Below are positions 32,258 through 42,266 of a DNA stretch of 64,000 nt, one piece after another. A model generated the notes under the pieces. It was not told the origin of the DNA and did no database searches. It saw nothing but the letters and a program-made list of their open reading frames with translations. The stretch lies in the NCBI GenBank assembly GCA_002104945.1, contig MCFH01000022.1, forward strand, positions 62,001 to 126,000, given 5' to 3'. Numbering within the stretch: the first letter of the stretch is position 1; each line of letters starts with the position of its first letter. Position numbers and translations under genes: made by a program. The DNA comes from Piromyces finnis. Its lineage: Eukaryota > Neocallimastigomycota > Neocallimastigomycetes > Neocallimastigales > Neocallimastigaceae.

Positions 32258-32293
32258 GAATTCGTCTGGAATACGAATTCCTAGGGAGGGCGT
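32258..32293 (+). promoter_or_regulatory. E3 polypurine tract and upstream hairpin
   Basis: Perfect 8-bp hairpin GAATTCGT-CTGGAAT-ACGAATTC (32258-32280), then the polypurine tract TAGGGAGGGCGT directly before the 3' LTR TG. The loop closely matches E1/E2 (CTGGTAT); the stem differs. Confidence 0.82.
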
Positions 32294-33426
32294 TGTGAAG
32301 ATATTAACTGGATTTAAAACAAATTCAGATAATATCTATAATTAATTAAACATAATAATTATAATTAAATAATTTCAATAATTATTTTAAAACACTTTTA
32401 AAAGTCACCTTTTAAATTTTGATTCAGTGAAAGGGTTATGATTTCAAAAATTTAATATCAATATACTATAACCCTTAACCAAAAATAAGCAAGTACGAAA
32501 TAAGGTGTAAATCGCCAAAAACGATCGCTACGGCTGTAAGTGCTACGGTGATGAAACTAGGTTTATTGGAAAGCTTAGGAAGAAAGCTACAATTTGGTAC
32601 AATCGCGGTCCTTCTAACTGATCATTTAAGGAAGTTATGATCATTTAAAGATTTTATTAGGTAAATTAAAATCAATATGATATCAAGTATGGATCATAAA
32701 TATTTCTTATGACTTGATGAAATTAAAAATATATCAATAGGAATTTTAGTTATATTAATTTAATTAATGATAACGATTGTTACTAAAAATAGAACTAGAC
32801 CCATTTAGGTGTAACAGTTAATACCTATAAATTAAATAATCTTAATTATTATAAAATAGGTTAACGGCAAGTTTTATTAGAAATAATTTTGAAAATAATA
32901 ATTATTTAGTTATAACAAATATGTTATGGTAATATCAATTAATAATGATGAATTATTAATTGAATAGTTTTTATAATTACTAATTAGGATCAACTGTTTA
33001 AATGATTAATCATATGTTTATTTTATTTTATGTCATGACAAACAAACAAACAAACAAACAAACAATCTTATTACTTATTTAATTATATTACTAATATATT
33101 ATATGTAATACTTTATTCTTATTAATATCAATTTAATAATCTGAACAAAGAATATAAAAGAGAATGAATTGAATTCGATTTTAATTCTTTGTAAAGATTA
33201 TAGTTATAATCTTAATTATATAGTTACTTATAATATCATTTATATTATTATTAAATAAATAAAAAATTTATAAAAAGTTATTTTAAAGTAAATATAAATT
33301 TTTCATTTTTCATTTGGGAGTTTAAGGTGTTATTTTATAATTAAATTTAATTTCTTAAAAAACATTTTTACTATATAATTAATAACATTCTGACCTGGCC
33401 GCATAACCAAACCCAAAAACTTAACA
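32294..33426 (+). repeat. E3 3' LTR
   Basis: Same length as the 5' LTR (1,133 bp) with no difference noticed by eye. Confidence 0.95.
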
Positions 33427-33760
33427 AATTATTTTTTAATTATTAAATTAATTATTTATTTAAACTATTAGCATACATTCATTTAAATTACTATAAACAT
33501 TTATCTATATTGATATTAATTATTCATTTACTTAATTTAAAATTTATTTAATTACTATATTAATTATTTATTTATTTAATTTAGTAATATATTTAAAATA
33601 ATAGTAAACATTCATTTATTTTTTAATTAATAATTTTTGTATTACATTTTATAAGAAACATTATATATTTTATTTTACGTTTGTATTTTATATTTATGTA
33701 TCGTATCTTGAAATAACTTATAGAAACAATTAGAAAATATAAATACATATTAGGACAATC

Positions 33761-33970
33761 GGATATTAAGGTTTTTCCGAATTTTAATCGGTTTTACTTA
33801 ATATTACGATGATTGATATATTAGTTATCAATCGAATATCTTTTTAGGTTTTTCTTCTAGTCTTTTCCTAAAAAGATTATTTGTTAAGATTAGAAATTCT
33901 TTATTAAACTTTAAATTATCAAAAAATTATAAATATAAGGACTCTGGAATTCCACTAAAGAATCCAGAGT
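33761..33970 (+). other. Family Y LTR structured RNA, copy A
   Basis: S1 ATATTAAG/CTTAATAT (33763-33770, 33797-33804) enclosing CCGA/TCGG; S2 GATTGATA/TATCAATC (33811-33818, 33826-33833); S3 CTTTTTAGG/CCTAAAAAG (33840-33848, 33867-33875), loop TTTTTCTTCTAGTCTTTT; S4 ACTCTGGA/TCCAGAGT (33941-33948, 33963-33970) followed by TTATTATT. Confidence 0.78.
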
Positions 33971-34223
33971 TATTATTTTAAGACAATTATAATAAATAAC
34001 CCTTTCAAAAACTATATTCATAAAAAATATTTACATTAAAGATAGTCTTAATATTTTGTGTTTGTTATTATAATTCACTTATAATAAACTCTTTAAGATA
34101 AGTATTCATTTTTATTTACTATTAAGAAACTTCTCAATTTAATAATACATATTACGATTTGTATTATTATATTGTAGATAATAATTATTATTAAATATAT
34201 AATAATTATTACAATTCGTTACA

Positions 34224-34606
34224 ATAGGTAATACATGGACTGTATTCTATTTGTAGTTTACTCAAATTGAATCAAAAGTGTATTTAATTAGTTTTAGTTT
34301 AGTTTTATTATTTTATTATTTAATTAAATTAGTATTAAATTAGTTTTGTTTATTTTATATTGAATATATGTATAATTAAATAGAATAGTATATTAAAATA
34401 TAATTTGTAAAAAATATAAATACATGTAAAATTTCATAGTTAAACGATGTAATTGTTATTGACTATAGTTTAGTTAATAACTAAATAAGAATAAATAAAA
34501 GAGGATATAAATAAATTTTGTTTTGTTTTTAATTTTTTATTTTATTTAGTGTTTTTGTTTTATTGTAAAAAATTTTATAATCTGTTTTAAATTTTAAAAT
34601 TTTTAC
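34224..34606. other. Non-coding sequence before integrase remnant
   Basis: AT-rich, no gene recognised. It lies between the end of the E1 LTR and the abrupt start of integrase homology, so a deletion or recombination junction must lie at or near 34605. Confidence 0.4.
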
Positions 34607-35608
34607 ATGGTTACTGTAGATAGATTTTCAAAAATGATTCATTTAGTTCCTTTTAAGAAAATACCTGATGCTAAACAAACAGCTACAGCTTTTATTAAAA
34701 ATATATTCAAACTTCATGGATTACCTTCTGAAATTTATACTGATCGTGGTTCACAATTTACTAGTGATCTTTGGAATAGTTTAATGAAAGAACTTAAAGT
34801 TAAAACTAAAATTGCTACCACTGATCATCATGAAACGGTCGGGCAAGTTGAAAGATGTAACTCTTTTATTGAACAATATCTCCGCTGTTATTCAAAGTCC
34901 TATTATCATGATGAATGGGTTGAATAGATTCACTTAGCTGAATTTGTTTATAACAATTCTATTAATGAATCTACCAAACAAAGTCCTTTCTTTATTAACT
35001 ATGGATTCCACCCTTCTGTTGATGATGTTTTCCTTTATGACAAATCCTATACTAATAATAATTTTATTAGAAATGTTTGTGATAATTTTAATTATGTTAA
35101 AGAAGTTTTATTTAGAGCCAAGGATTTATATAAAAAACATGCCGATAAGAAAAGGATGTTACCTCCTATATTTAAAGTTGGCGATAAAGTTTGGATTCAA
35201 GCTCCTCCATCCTTTTCTACGGTAGAAACTCCAAAACTTTCTCCTTGTAAATATGGACCCTATAAAGTTTTAAATGTTTTGGAAAATAATAATTATAAAA
35301 TAGATATACACAACTCTCCTTTCCCAAAACATCATCCAATCTTCCATATTTCGGAACTTGAACCTTTTATTCCTACTCCTTCAAGATTTTTATCAAGATC
35401 AAAGGATCCCGAATCAATTAAAGACATCATTGAGATTGCGGGATTTCGAACTAATTATAAACTTAAACGGTATGAATACAAAATTAGATACAAATACCGT
35501 TCTCAATATAATTGGGTTCCTTCTAGTGAAGTTGAAGATAACCCAAGAAACCAAAATATCTTATTATTATATTTAAAGAACAATAGGAAGCCTATTGATA
35601 TCGCTTAT

Positions 35609-35614
<6 letters not shown>
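34607..35614 (+). pseudogene. Retroelement X, C-terminal integrase remnant
   Basis: Begins abruptly inside the integrase core, equivalent to E3 residues just before the VVDRFSKM motif. It keeps the second Asp (YTDRGSQF) and the Glu region (GQVERCNSFIEQ) and the chromo-like tail (YEYKIRYKYRSQYNWVPSSEVED), and closely resembles E3. One in-frame TAG at 34925-34927 replaces the Trp of the conserved WVEWLPLAEF-type stretch. The first catalytic Asp, zinc site, RNase H, RT, protease and gag are missing upstream. Its 3' UTR and 3' LTR continue beyond the inserted E2, at 42118. Confidence 0.9.
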
Positions 35615-35652
<38 letters not shown>

Positions 35653-35983
35653 AGAATGAAAAAAAAATGAGAAAATTATTACAATACAAAATTACTTCAA
35701 TTTAACTCATCACATTTAAAAATTGAAATTTCAAAAATTTTTATATTCACTATTTTTTAATTATAAAATTTATTTTTCAGCTTATTATTATTAATATTTT
35801 TAATATTAAATTTTAAAAAAATTTCAAAAAACATAAAAAACCCTTTAAAATCAAAATTTCAATTATGACAGTTGTACAACATAAAAAATTTCAAAAACAC
35901 ATTTTGTATACAATACATATATGTATTTCATAACAAAATTTCATTTTTACCAATTTTTGACAACTTTTGAAATTTCGCGAAAT
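35612..35983 (+). other. X 3' untranslated region with poly(A) run
   Basis: A run of about 38 A begins at the stop codon (35612-35649), followed by GAAATTTC-type palindromic AT-rich sequence. It is interrupted by E2 at target GAAAT and resumes at 42118. Confidence 0.6.
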
Positions 35984-36392
35984 TGTAAAGAACTAATGTT
36001 CAATAAATAAAAACACAAATATATAAAAAGGAAAATAATAAAAGCAAATAAAAATTTTATTATTGAACACTTAACAAAATTATAACAGGTTAGTGTTTAA
36101 TAATTTTATTTTTATTATAAAATTTCTTTGTTAATAAAAACTCGAATTCAAAATAATTTTTTGAGAAATTTCACTCGTATTTATATAAAAATTTTTAAAA
36201 GTAAATTTATAAAAATTTTACAACTTAATTTTTTAAGCCAATCAGAAATTATCTTCTTTGGTAAAATTTCGTTATAAAATATTTTAATAATTAAAAAAAA
36301 GATATTAATGAGGTTTCGAACTCGAGTAGTTCAAACCAAGGTCTTAGTTACTAACCACTAAGACAGGTTACTAATTTCTATGATTCGTTACA
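35984..36392 (-). repeat. E2 3' LTR
   Basis: Ends TGTAAAG...CGTTACA on the plus strand. A tRNA-like module lies at 36364-36310 (minus): TTAGTGGTTAGTAAC and GTTCGAAACC. Confidence 0.92.
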
Positions 36393-36427
36393 TGGTCCTC
36401 CTCCAGGATTCGGATACCAGACGAATC
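36393..36427 (-). promoter_or_regulatory. E2 polypurine tract and upstream hairpin
   Basis: The same hairpin GATTCG-TCTGGTATC-CGAATC (36427-36407) and tract GGAGGAGGACCA as in E1, although the flanking 3' UTRs differ. A T run at 36489-36525 (A run in element sense) lies between it and the gene. Confidence 0.8.
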
Positions 36428-36489
36428 AACTAAATTTATTTGTTACTTTATTATAAAAGAAATAATTGAAACGAGTGAATACATTTTGA

Positions 36490-36533
<44 letters not shown>

Positions 36534-36636
36534 TGAATATTAAATTATAAATATATTTTTTCATTTTCTATTTTCTATTTTCTATTCTCTTTTTCTCTTA
36601 TCAATTACTAATTTTTTTTTAAATTAATAACTATTA

Positions 36637-39600
36637 CTAATGTGAATTATTAAAGTTTTTAATTAGTTCATCGCAGTTTAAATTACTTTCAGGTTCCCAA
36701 GATGCTTCTGAAAGCGGATAACCTTTCCATTTTATTAGATATTGAATCTTCCCATAATGCTTTCTTTTATCAAGTATTTCTTCTACTTCGTATTCTTCTT
36801 CTTCATTTACTATTATAGGTGGAGGTGGATCTTTGATTCTTCCAAAACTATCTTCATAATACGGTTCTAGGTTTGAAACATGAACAATTGGGTAAATCTT
36901 CAGCGATTTTGGTAATTCTAATTTATAAGTGAGATTAGAGATTTTACTAATTATCCTAAACGGGCCAAGTTTCCTAGGATTAAATTTTTTATTTCCTTTA
37001 TGAATTATCAAGGAGCTATCCAACCATACTTTGTCACCAGTCTTGAATGTCGGAGGTTCTTGTCTATACTTGTCGGCATATTTCTTTTGAACTTGGATGG
37101 CCTTCTTTAAGTTTTCTTTTAGTTTCTCCATTAGGTCTTCAAAGTCTCTTGTAAACTCTTCAGCTCTTGGAACATTCGTTTGGTCAGGAATTACCGGAGA
37201 GTATTTTGGGTGATAACCATAATTTAGGAAGAATGGTGAGAATTTTGTTGAGTCTTGAACAGCATTATTGTAACTGAATTCTGCCAATGGAAGAAAGTTG
37301 ATCCAGTTTGTTCCTTTATAATTAGAAAAGCATCTTAAATATTGTTCAACAACGGAGTTTACCCTCTCCGTTTGGCCATTGGATTGATGATGATATGGTG
37401 AAGAATATTTAACATTGACGTCCAAAGATTGACAAATAGATTTCCAAAATTTCGAAGTGAATTGCGCGCCTCTATCGGAAATAATTTCAGAGGGGAGACC
37501 GTGAATTTTGAAAATATAATTCAAAAAAGCAAAAGCAGTATCAGAAGCAGAAGGAATACCTTTAAAGGGAATGAGGTGGCACATTTTAGTAAGGCGGTCA
37601 ACTACAACAAGAATAGTGTTAAATCCATCCGAAGGAGGGAGGTCAGTAATGAAATCCATAGAAATAGAAGCCCAAGGATGGTCACTAATCTCAAGGGGTT
37701 GAAGTAAACCATATGGTTTATGACGAGAAGGCTTGGAGCGGCAACAAATCTCGCAAGATCGGATATAATTCTTAACATCAATAGAAATGGATGGCCACCA
37801 AAAGTCACGAGAGATCAAAGAAATAGTTTTGCGGATACCAAAATGACCGGCAGAGGGGGAATCATGACAGAGTTTCAAAACGGAGGGACGGCATTTTAAA
37901 GGGACATAGATTCTACTATCAAAAAGAAGAAAACTATTACTAAGGGAGAATTTATTACTTTGTGGATGTGGAGCTGGGAGATTCTTATTTTCAAGAAAAT
38001 TGCAAATGTCAATGTAAAAAGAGTCGTTCACATATTCAGATAATATTTCATCATTAAGAGAAGAAATGGAACAAATCAAAGCGCAGAAATTCTCAGGGCG
38101 TAAAACCGAAAAAGGAGCATCAGAAGGAAGAGAGGAATCCATATAATCAGGTCTTCGTGAAAGCGCATCAGGTTTACCATTAGATGAACCAGAGCGGTAG
38201 AGAATTTTAAAGTTAAATTCGGAAAGGAAAAGGGCCCAACGAACAAGACGTTGTGACATTTTTTCCGGTTTCTTTTGATATAGTAAGTTTCGATGATCTG
38301 AATAAATAGTAAACGGGGTTAAAGCACCTTTGAGAAAATGTCGCCAAGTTTCAAGAGCATTAACAATAGCTAAAAGTTCTTTATCGTATATAGGATAGTT
38401 TCTTTCAGCGGAAGTAAGAGATCTTGAATAGAAAGCGACAGGATGGATCATTTTATCATCAGGAGATTTTTGAGACAGAACTGCTCCTATAGCAAAGTTG
38501 CTAGAGTCGGTTTCAACAATAAAGGGAAGATCACGATTTGGGTGAGACAGGATGGGAGCAGATGAAATTAATGATTTAATGGTATTAAATGCATCAAGAG
38601 CTTCAGAGGAAAAATCAAATTTAACGTTTTTACGAAGTAGTCTGTGAAGGGGTTGTGCAACTTTGGCAAAATTAGGAATAAACCGACGATAGTAGTTGGC
38701 TAGGCCAATAAAAGATTGAACTTCCTTGACACTGGACGGAACTGGCCAATTAATAATAGCAGAAACTTTATTGGGGTCCATATGTATACCTTCAGAGGAT
38801 ATCCGATGACCAAGGAAATCAATAGAGGAAACAAAGAATTCACACTTTTCAAGCTTAGCATAAAGACCAGCATTTCTTAAGCGATCCAGGACTTCGATAA
38901 CGTGCTTAATGTGGGATTTATGGTTTTCAGAAAAAATAATTAAATCGTCAATATATGAATAAACAAAAATCCCTAGAATATTTTCCAGAACATCATTGAT
39001 AAAATGCTGAAAAACAGCCGGGGCGTTTTTCAGTCCGAATGGCATTACCAGGTATTCAAAGTGGCCGAATTTGCAGGTGAAAGCTGTTTTATATTCATCA
39101 CCCTTTTTGATTCGGACCAAATTATATGCTGATCGTAAATCCAATTTTGAGAAGATTTTCGCTTTACCAAGATGCTCTAGCATATCTTGAATCAGAGGTA
39201 GAGGATAGGAATCTCTAATGGTAATTTTGTTGAGTTCCCTATAATCTTGACAAAGACGGAGTTCACCATTCTTTTTAGGAACGAAAAGTACAGGCGCACC
39301 AGCAGGAGATTTGGATTTCCTAATGAAACCCTTTTTGAGGTTTTCATCGATATAATCCTTCAAAACTCTTGTTTCTTCGTCTGTTAGTGGGTAGATTGGT
39401 CCATAAAATAGCTTGGCATTTTCGATTAGGTTTATTTGGCAATCATAAGGACGATGAGGTGGTAATTGAGCAGCAGAAGATTCGCTAAAGACGTCCATAT
39501 ATGATTCTAATTCCTTCGGAAGTTTAGTAGTAGGATTTGAGTCTTTAAAAGAGTTTTTTGGTGAACAAGAATCAACTTTAGAAAGAGATATATTAGAAGC

Positions 39601-41001
39601 CATGACAGTACAAGTCTCTTGTGATAAAGGATCGTTAACAGATTCATTGTTAATTAAGACAGATTTAGAACGATTTTCTTTGGGATTACGAGAATGAGAT
39701 AAATTAGAATTTGAAAAAGAAGATTTAGGTTTGTCAATAAAAATAGGCAAAGAAACGGAAGAAGAGTTATTGCAATCAGTAGAAAAAACAGAAGTTTCCT
39801 GATGGAATTCGGGAACATTCGAAGGGAGAGTCATACAATGATCCAAGCAATATGAAGAACCAAAGGATAATTTATTATTTTCAAAGTCAATACTTGGATT
39901 ATGTTCCTTAAGCCAACGTAGACCTAGAATACAAGGATATACAGGTAGATCAGTAACGTAAAAGACAGTACGGCATAGGTGATCCATGTAGCGAAGATTA
40001 AGAAGTGGAGTAACTCCGAACAGTTTTTGGCTACCACCAATACCGAATACGTTGGGTAAATCTTCTTCATAGTGGTAGGGAATATTGTGATCGTTGCAAT
40101 AGTCGACATCTATTAGATTAAGTGTAGAACCGGAGTCTATAAGAATTTTTGTGTCTAGTTCAAACGATAATTTAAAATTTGAGGTTACCCTATCTTGTTG
40201 ATTTTTCTTGGAATTGGTAGAATTATTTTGTAGAGAAACTAAAGATTCGAATGCTGAGTTTTTATTTCTTCTCTTATGACAATCTTTCAGTTGGTGTCCT
40301 GGAGATCCACAATAGACACATAAGTTTTCCTTACTTCTTCTTTCTTTTTCTTCCTTGGATAACGGACCAAAGTATCTTTTCTTCTTGGGATGTTCTTTTA
40401 GATTTGTGGAAGCCTTTCTGGAGCCATTGCTGGAATTAGAACTTGGTCCCTTAGTATTTTTGTCAAAAAATAATCCCCTGGTAGCAAGTCTGGAGTCTAT
40501 TCTAGCTGCAATAGTTTGGAGGGAAAACAAATCTCTTGGTCCTGGGAACATCTCTAATATCTTCATTGCAACTTCTTGGTTGAGCCCAGCGATAAAAGCA
40601 TCCATCTTAGCCTCTTCATTCCAGTTAGATTCATCAGAGTATTTGTTAAATTCAAGGATGTATCCTCTGATGCCGCCCAAACGATGTTGCTTGAGAGTAC
40701 GTAGCATTTGATTGGCTACGTAGACTGCATCATTGTTCCCGTAGAATGCCTTTAGTCTTTCCTTGAATGCTTGGTAGTTGGTCAGACATGGATCATGGTT
40801 GTCAATAAGCGTAGCGGCCCAATTTAATGCATTTCCATAAAGGCGAGAAATCAGGTAGATAACCTTGCTCTCTTCATCTTGATATCTTTCGGGATAAAGG
40901 AGAAAAACAAGTTCTATTTTGGCTAAGAAACCTTTGAGATATTTTCTGTCTCCTGCGAAACCGTCTTTTAGTGAGGCGTTATCAAATATTTGTCCTTCCA
41001 T
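36637..41001 (-). CDS. E2 Gag-Pol polyprotein with chromodomain
   Basis: 1,454 aa in one frame, with Gag and Pol fused and no frameshift needed. Approximate domains: Gag capsid 1-160; CCHC knuckle CVYCGSPGHQLKDC near 226; aspartic protease LIDSGS near 287; RT 530-700 with YIDD near 680; RNase H from ETDSSN near 830 and the DHRNLL motif; integrase zinc site HHCC near 1044-1087, then SMDFITD (about 1113), SDRGAQF (about 1172) and [12 protein letters not shown] (about 1210); chromodomain 1400-1447 ([11 protein letters not shown]...[18 protein letters not shown]), which in chromoviruses guides integration to marked chromatin. All catalytic residues are present. Its nearest relative in the window is E1. 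Confidence 0.95.
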   Translation of the reverse strand: MEGQIFDNASLKDGFAGDRKYLKGFLAKIELVFLLYPERYQDEESKVIYLISRLYGNALNWAATLIDNHDPCLTNYQAFKERLKAFYGNNDAVYVANQMLRTLKQHRLGGIRGYILEFNKYSDESNWNEEAKMDAFIAGLNQEVAMKILEMFPGPRDLFSLQTIAARIDSRLATRGLFFDKNTKGPSSNSSNGSRKASTNLKEHPKKKRYFGPLSKEEKERRSKENLCVYCGSPGHQLKDCHKRRNKNSAFESLVSLQNNSTNSKKNQQDRVTSNFKLSFELDTKILIDSGSTLNLIDVDYCNDHNIPYHYEEDLPNVFGIGGSQKLFGVTPLLNLRYMDHLCRTVFYVTDLPVYPCILGLRWLKEHNPSIDFENNKLSFGSSYCLDHCMTLPSNVPEFHQETSVFSTDCNNSSSVSLPIFIDKPKSSFSNSNLSHSRNPKENRSKSVLINNESVNDPLSQETCTVMASNISLSKVDSCSPKNSFKDSNPTTKLPKELESYMDVFSESSAAQLPPHRPYDCQINLIENAKLFYGPIYPLTDEETRVLKDYIDENLKKGFIRKSKSPAGAPVLFVPKKNGELRLCQDYRELNKITIRDSYPLPLIQDMLEHLGKAKIFSKLDLRSAYNLVRIKKGDEYKTAFTCKFGHFEYLVMPFGLKNAPAVFQHFINDVLENILGIFVYSYIDDLIIFSENHKSHIKHVIEVLDRLRNAGLYAKLEKCEFFVSSIDFLGHRISSEGIHMDPNKVSAIINWPVPSSVKEVQSFIGLANYYRRFIPNFAKVAQPLHRLLRKNVKFDFSSEALDAFNTIKSLISSAPILSHPNRDLPFIVETDSSNFAIGAVLSQKSPDDKMIHPVAFYSRSLTSAERNYPIYDKELLAIVNALETWRHFLKGALTPFTIYSDHRNLLYQKKPEKMSQRLVRWALFLSEFNFKILYRSGSSNGKPDALSRRPDYMDSSLPSDAPFSVLRPENFCALICSISSLNDEILSEYVNDSFYIDICNFLENKNLPAPHPQSNKFSLSNSFLLFDSRIYVPLKCRPSVLKLCHDSPSAGHFGIRKTISLISRDFWWPSISIDVKNYIRSCEICCRSKPSRHKPYGLLQPLEISDHPWASISMDFITDLPPSDGFNTILVVVDRLTKMCHLIPFKGIPSASDTAFAFLNYIFKIHGLPSEIISDRGAQFTSKFWKSICQSLDVNVKYSSPYHHQSNGQTERVNSVVEQYLRCFSNYKGTNWINFLPLAEFSYNNAVQDSTKFSPFFLNYGYHPKYSPVIPDQTNVPRAEEFTRDFEDLMEKLKENLKKAIQVQKKYADKYRQEPPTFKTGDKVWLDSSLIIHKGNKKFNPRKLGPFRIISKISNLTYKLELPKSLKIYPIVHVSNLEPYYEDSFGRIKDPPPPIIVNEEEEYEVEEILDKRKHYGKIQYLIKWKGYPLSEASWEPESNLNCDELIKNFNNSH

Positions 41002-41703
41002 TAAAATTAAAAAAATATAATTGTTTGAAAATAAAAATTATGTAAATAAGATAAAGTTATGTTTGAAGAAATTAAGAAAGAAAAAAAAAATTAAATCTTT
41101 ATTATTATTTATTGATTAAAATATTTTAAATATAGACAAAGAGTCAAATTAAATAGTATTGGACCATCAAATATTTAATTTTATTAGTATTCAATACTAG
41201 GTCCCTTGTAGCTCTTTGTTGATAACGTAGATATTATCAATTGTTAATATTGGAAATGAAAATTTTCAATAAAAGGAATTAACGGTATTAGTTTCTTTAT
41301 TGTCACTTACTTAATTAAGCGGAAAGAAAAAAAATAGGTTTAATTCCCCGATTATTAATAATATCTAAACAACAAAGTATTACGTATAGGTGTCCAACTA
41401 TCCACGCTAAGGGAGGTATTGAATCCTAACTTCTTTGTTATTTTAATATTTTTTCAAAAATAATAAATAAAATTTAATTTTATTTATTAAAAGTAGAAAA
41501 CGTTTTATTAGAAAATGAATTTTTTCTTTATTATTAAATTAAGCGTCCTGGCGCTCCCCTTATAATAACTGTGGGTTTTACTTTTGTTTTCAGTACCCTT
41601 ATTGTTAAAATAAGCTTCACTGACTTACTTAATTTTTTAATAAATTAAAAATTCTTCCTTTTTTAAACACTAAGGTGTTATTATATATTTTAGGAGTTTT
41701 TAT
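41002..41703 (-). other. E2 5' leader
   Basis: Non-coding leader. The sequence after the 5' LTR reads ATAAAAACTCC on the minus strand, like E1 and E3, with no TGG-type primer site. Confidence 0.6.
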
Positions 41704-42112
41704 TGTAAAGAACTAATGTTCAATAAATAAAAACACAAATATATAAAAAGGAAAATAATAAAAGCAAATAAAAATTTTATTATTGAACACTTAACAAAAT
41801 TATAACAGGTTAGTGTTTAATAATTTTATTTTTATTATAAAATTTCTTTGTTAATAAAAACTCGAATTCAAAATAATTTTTTGAGAAATTTCACTCGTAT
41901 TTATATAAATGTTTTTAAAAGTAAATTTATAAAAATTTTACAACTTAATTTTTTAAGCCAATCAGAAATTATCTTCTTTGGTAAAATTTCGTTATAAAAT
42001 ATTTTAATAATTAAAAAAAAGATATTAATGAGGTTTCGAACTCGAGTAGTTCAAACCAAGGTCTTAGTTACTAACCACTAAGACAGGTTACTAATTTCTA
42101 TGATTCGTTACA
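41704..42112 (-). repeat. E2 5' LTR
   Basis: Pairs with 35984-36392. tRNA-like module at 42084-42030 (minus). Confidence 0.92.
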
Positions 42113-42117
42113 GAAAT

Positions 42118-42266
42118 GGCCATTTAAAATTCATTCCTCCATCCTCATGTGACCATTTCGAAATTTCAAAAATTTTGAAAATATTAAAATTTCAATATTT
42201 TAAATTCAATATAAGATATTCCACTATCAAAAAATTGTCTAGTATCCAATTTTAGTGGAAGGGCGT
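42118..42266 (+). promoter_or_regulatory. X 3' UTR remainder, hairpin and polypurine tract
   Basis: Hairpin AAAATTG-TCTAGTATC-CAATTTT (42231-42253), then AGTGGAAGGGCGT directly before the LTR TG. The loop differs from E1/E2 at one base while the stem is completely different. Confidence 0.75.

Larger units (their letters stand above)
25886..33426 (+). mobile_element. Ty3/gypsy element E3, intact and young
   Basis: Complete element: 5' LTR 25886-27018 and 3' LTR 32294-33426, both 1,133 bp with no difference that I noticed, and target duplication AATTA at 25881-25885 and 33427-33431. Gag and Pol are both open and joined by a -1 frameshift signal, so it may be active. Confidence 0.95.
25837..34213 (+). 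mobile_element. Family Y solo LTR copy A, split by E3
   Basis: The LTR runs 25837-25885 and 33432-34213 (831 bp) with ends TGTAAGAATT...TAATTATTACA. Target duplication ATTCG at 25832-25836 and 34214-34218 lies inside the E1 LTR. E3 inserted into it later. Confidence 0.88.
19290..34223 (-). mobile_element. Ty3/gypsy chromovirus E1, interrupted by nested elements
   Basis: Minus-strand LTR element. The 3' LTR is 19290-19728 (439 bp). The 5' LTR is 25403-25836 plus the last five bases TTACA at 34219-34223, again 439 bp in total, split by a family Y solo LTR that itself holds E3. The internal part is 19729-25402. The LTRs are nearly identical. Flanks ATCAT (left) and ATAGG (right) do not match, so there is no target duplication, suggesting recombination at one end. 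Confidence 0.88.
35984..42112 (-). mobile_element. Ty3/gypsy chromovirus E2, intact
   Basis: Complete minus-strand element: LTRs 35984-36392 and 41704-42112 (409 bp each, about two differences seen) and perfect target duplication GAAAT at 35979-35983 and 42113-42117. It carries one unbroken gag-pol frame. It inserted in the 3' UTR of remnant X. Confidence 0.95.

Noticed and set aside
33761-33970. Known ribozyme (for example hammerhead) in the family Y LTR structure
   Set aside because: I looked for CTGATGA and GAAA core motifs and did not find them in the conserved block; no known class fits by eye.
35612-35649. Poly(A) after the X integrase as evidence of a processed retrocopy
   Set aside because: Element-type 3' UTR, polypurine tract and LTR continue after it beyond E2, so it is more likely an expanded A run inside the element.
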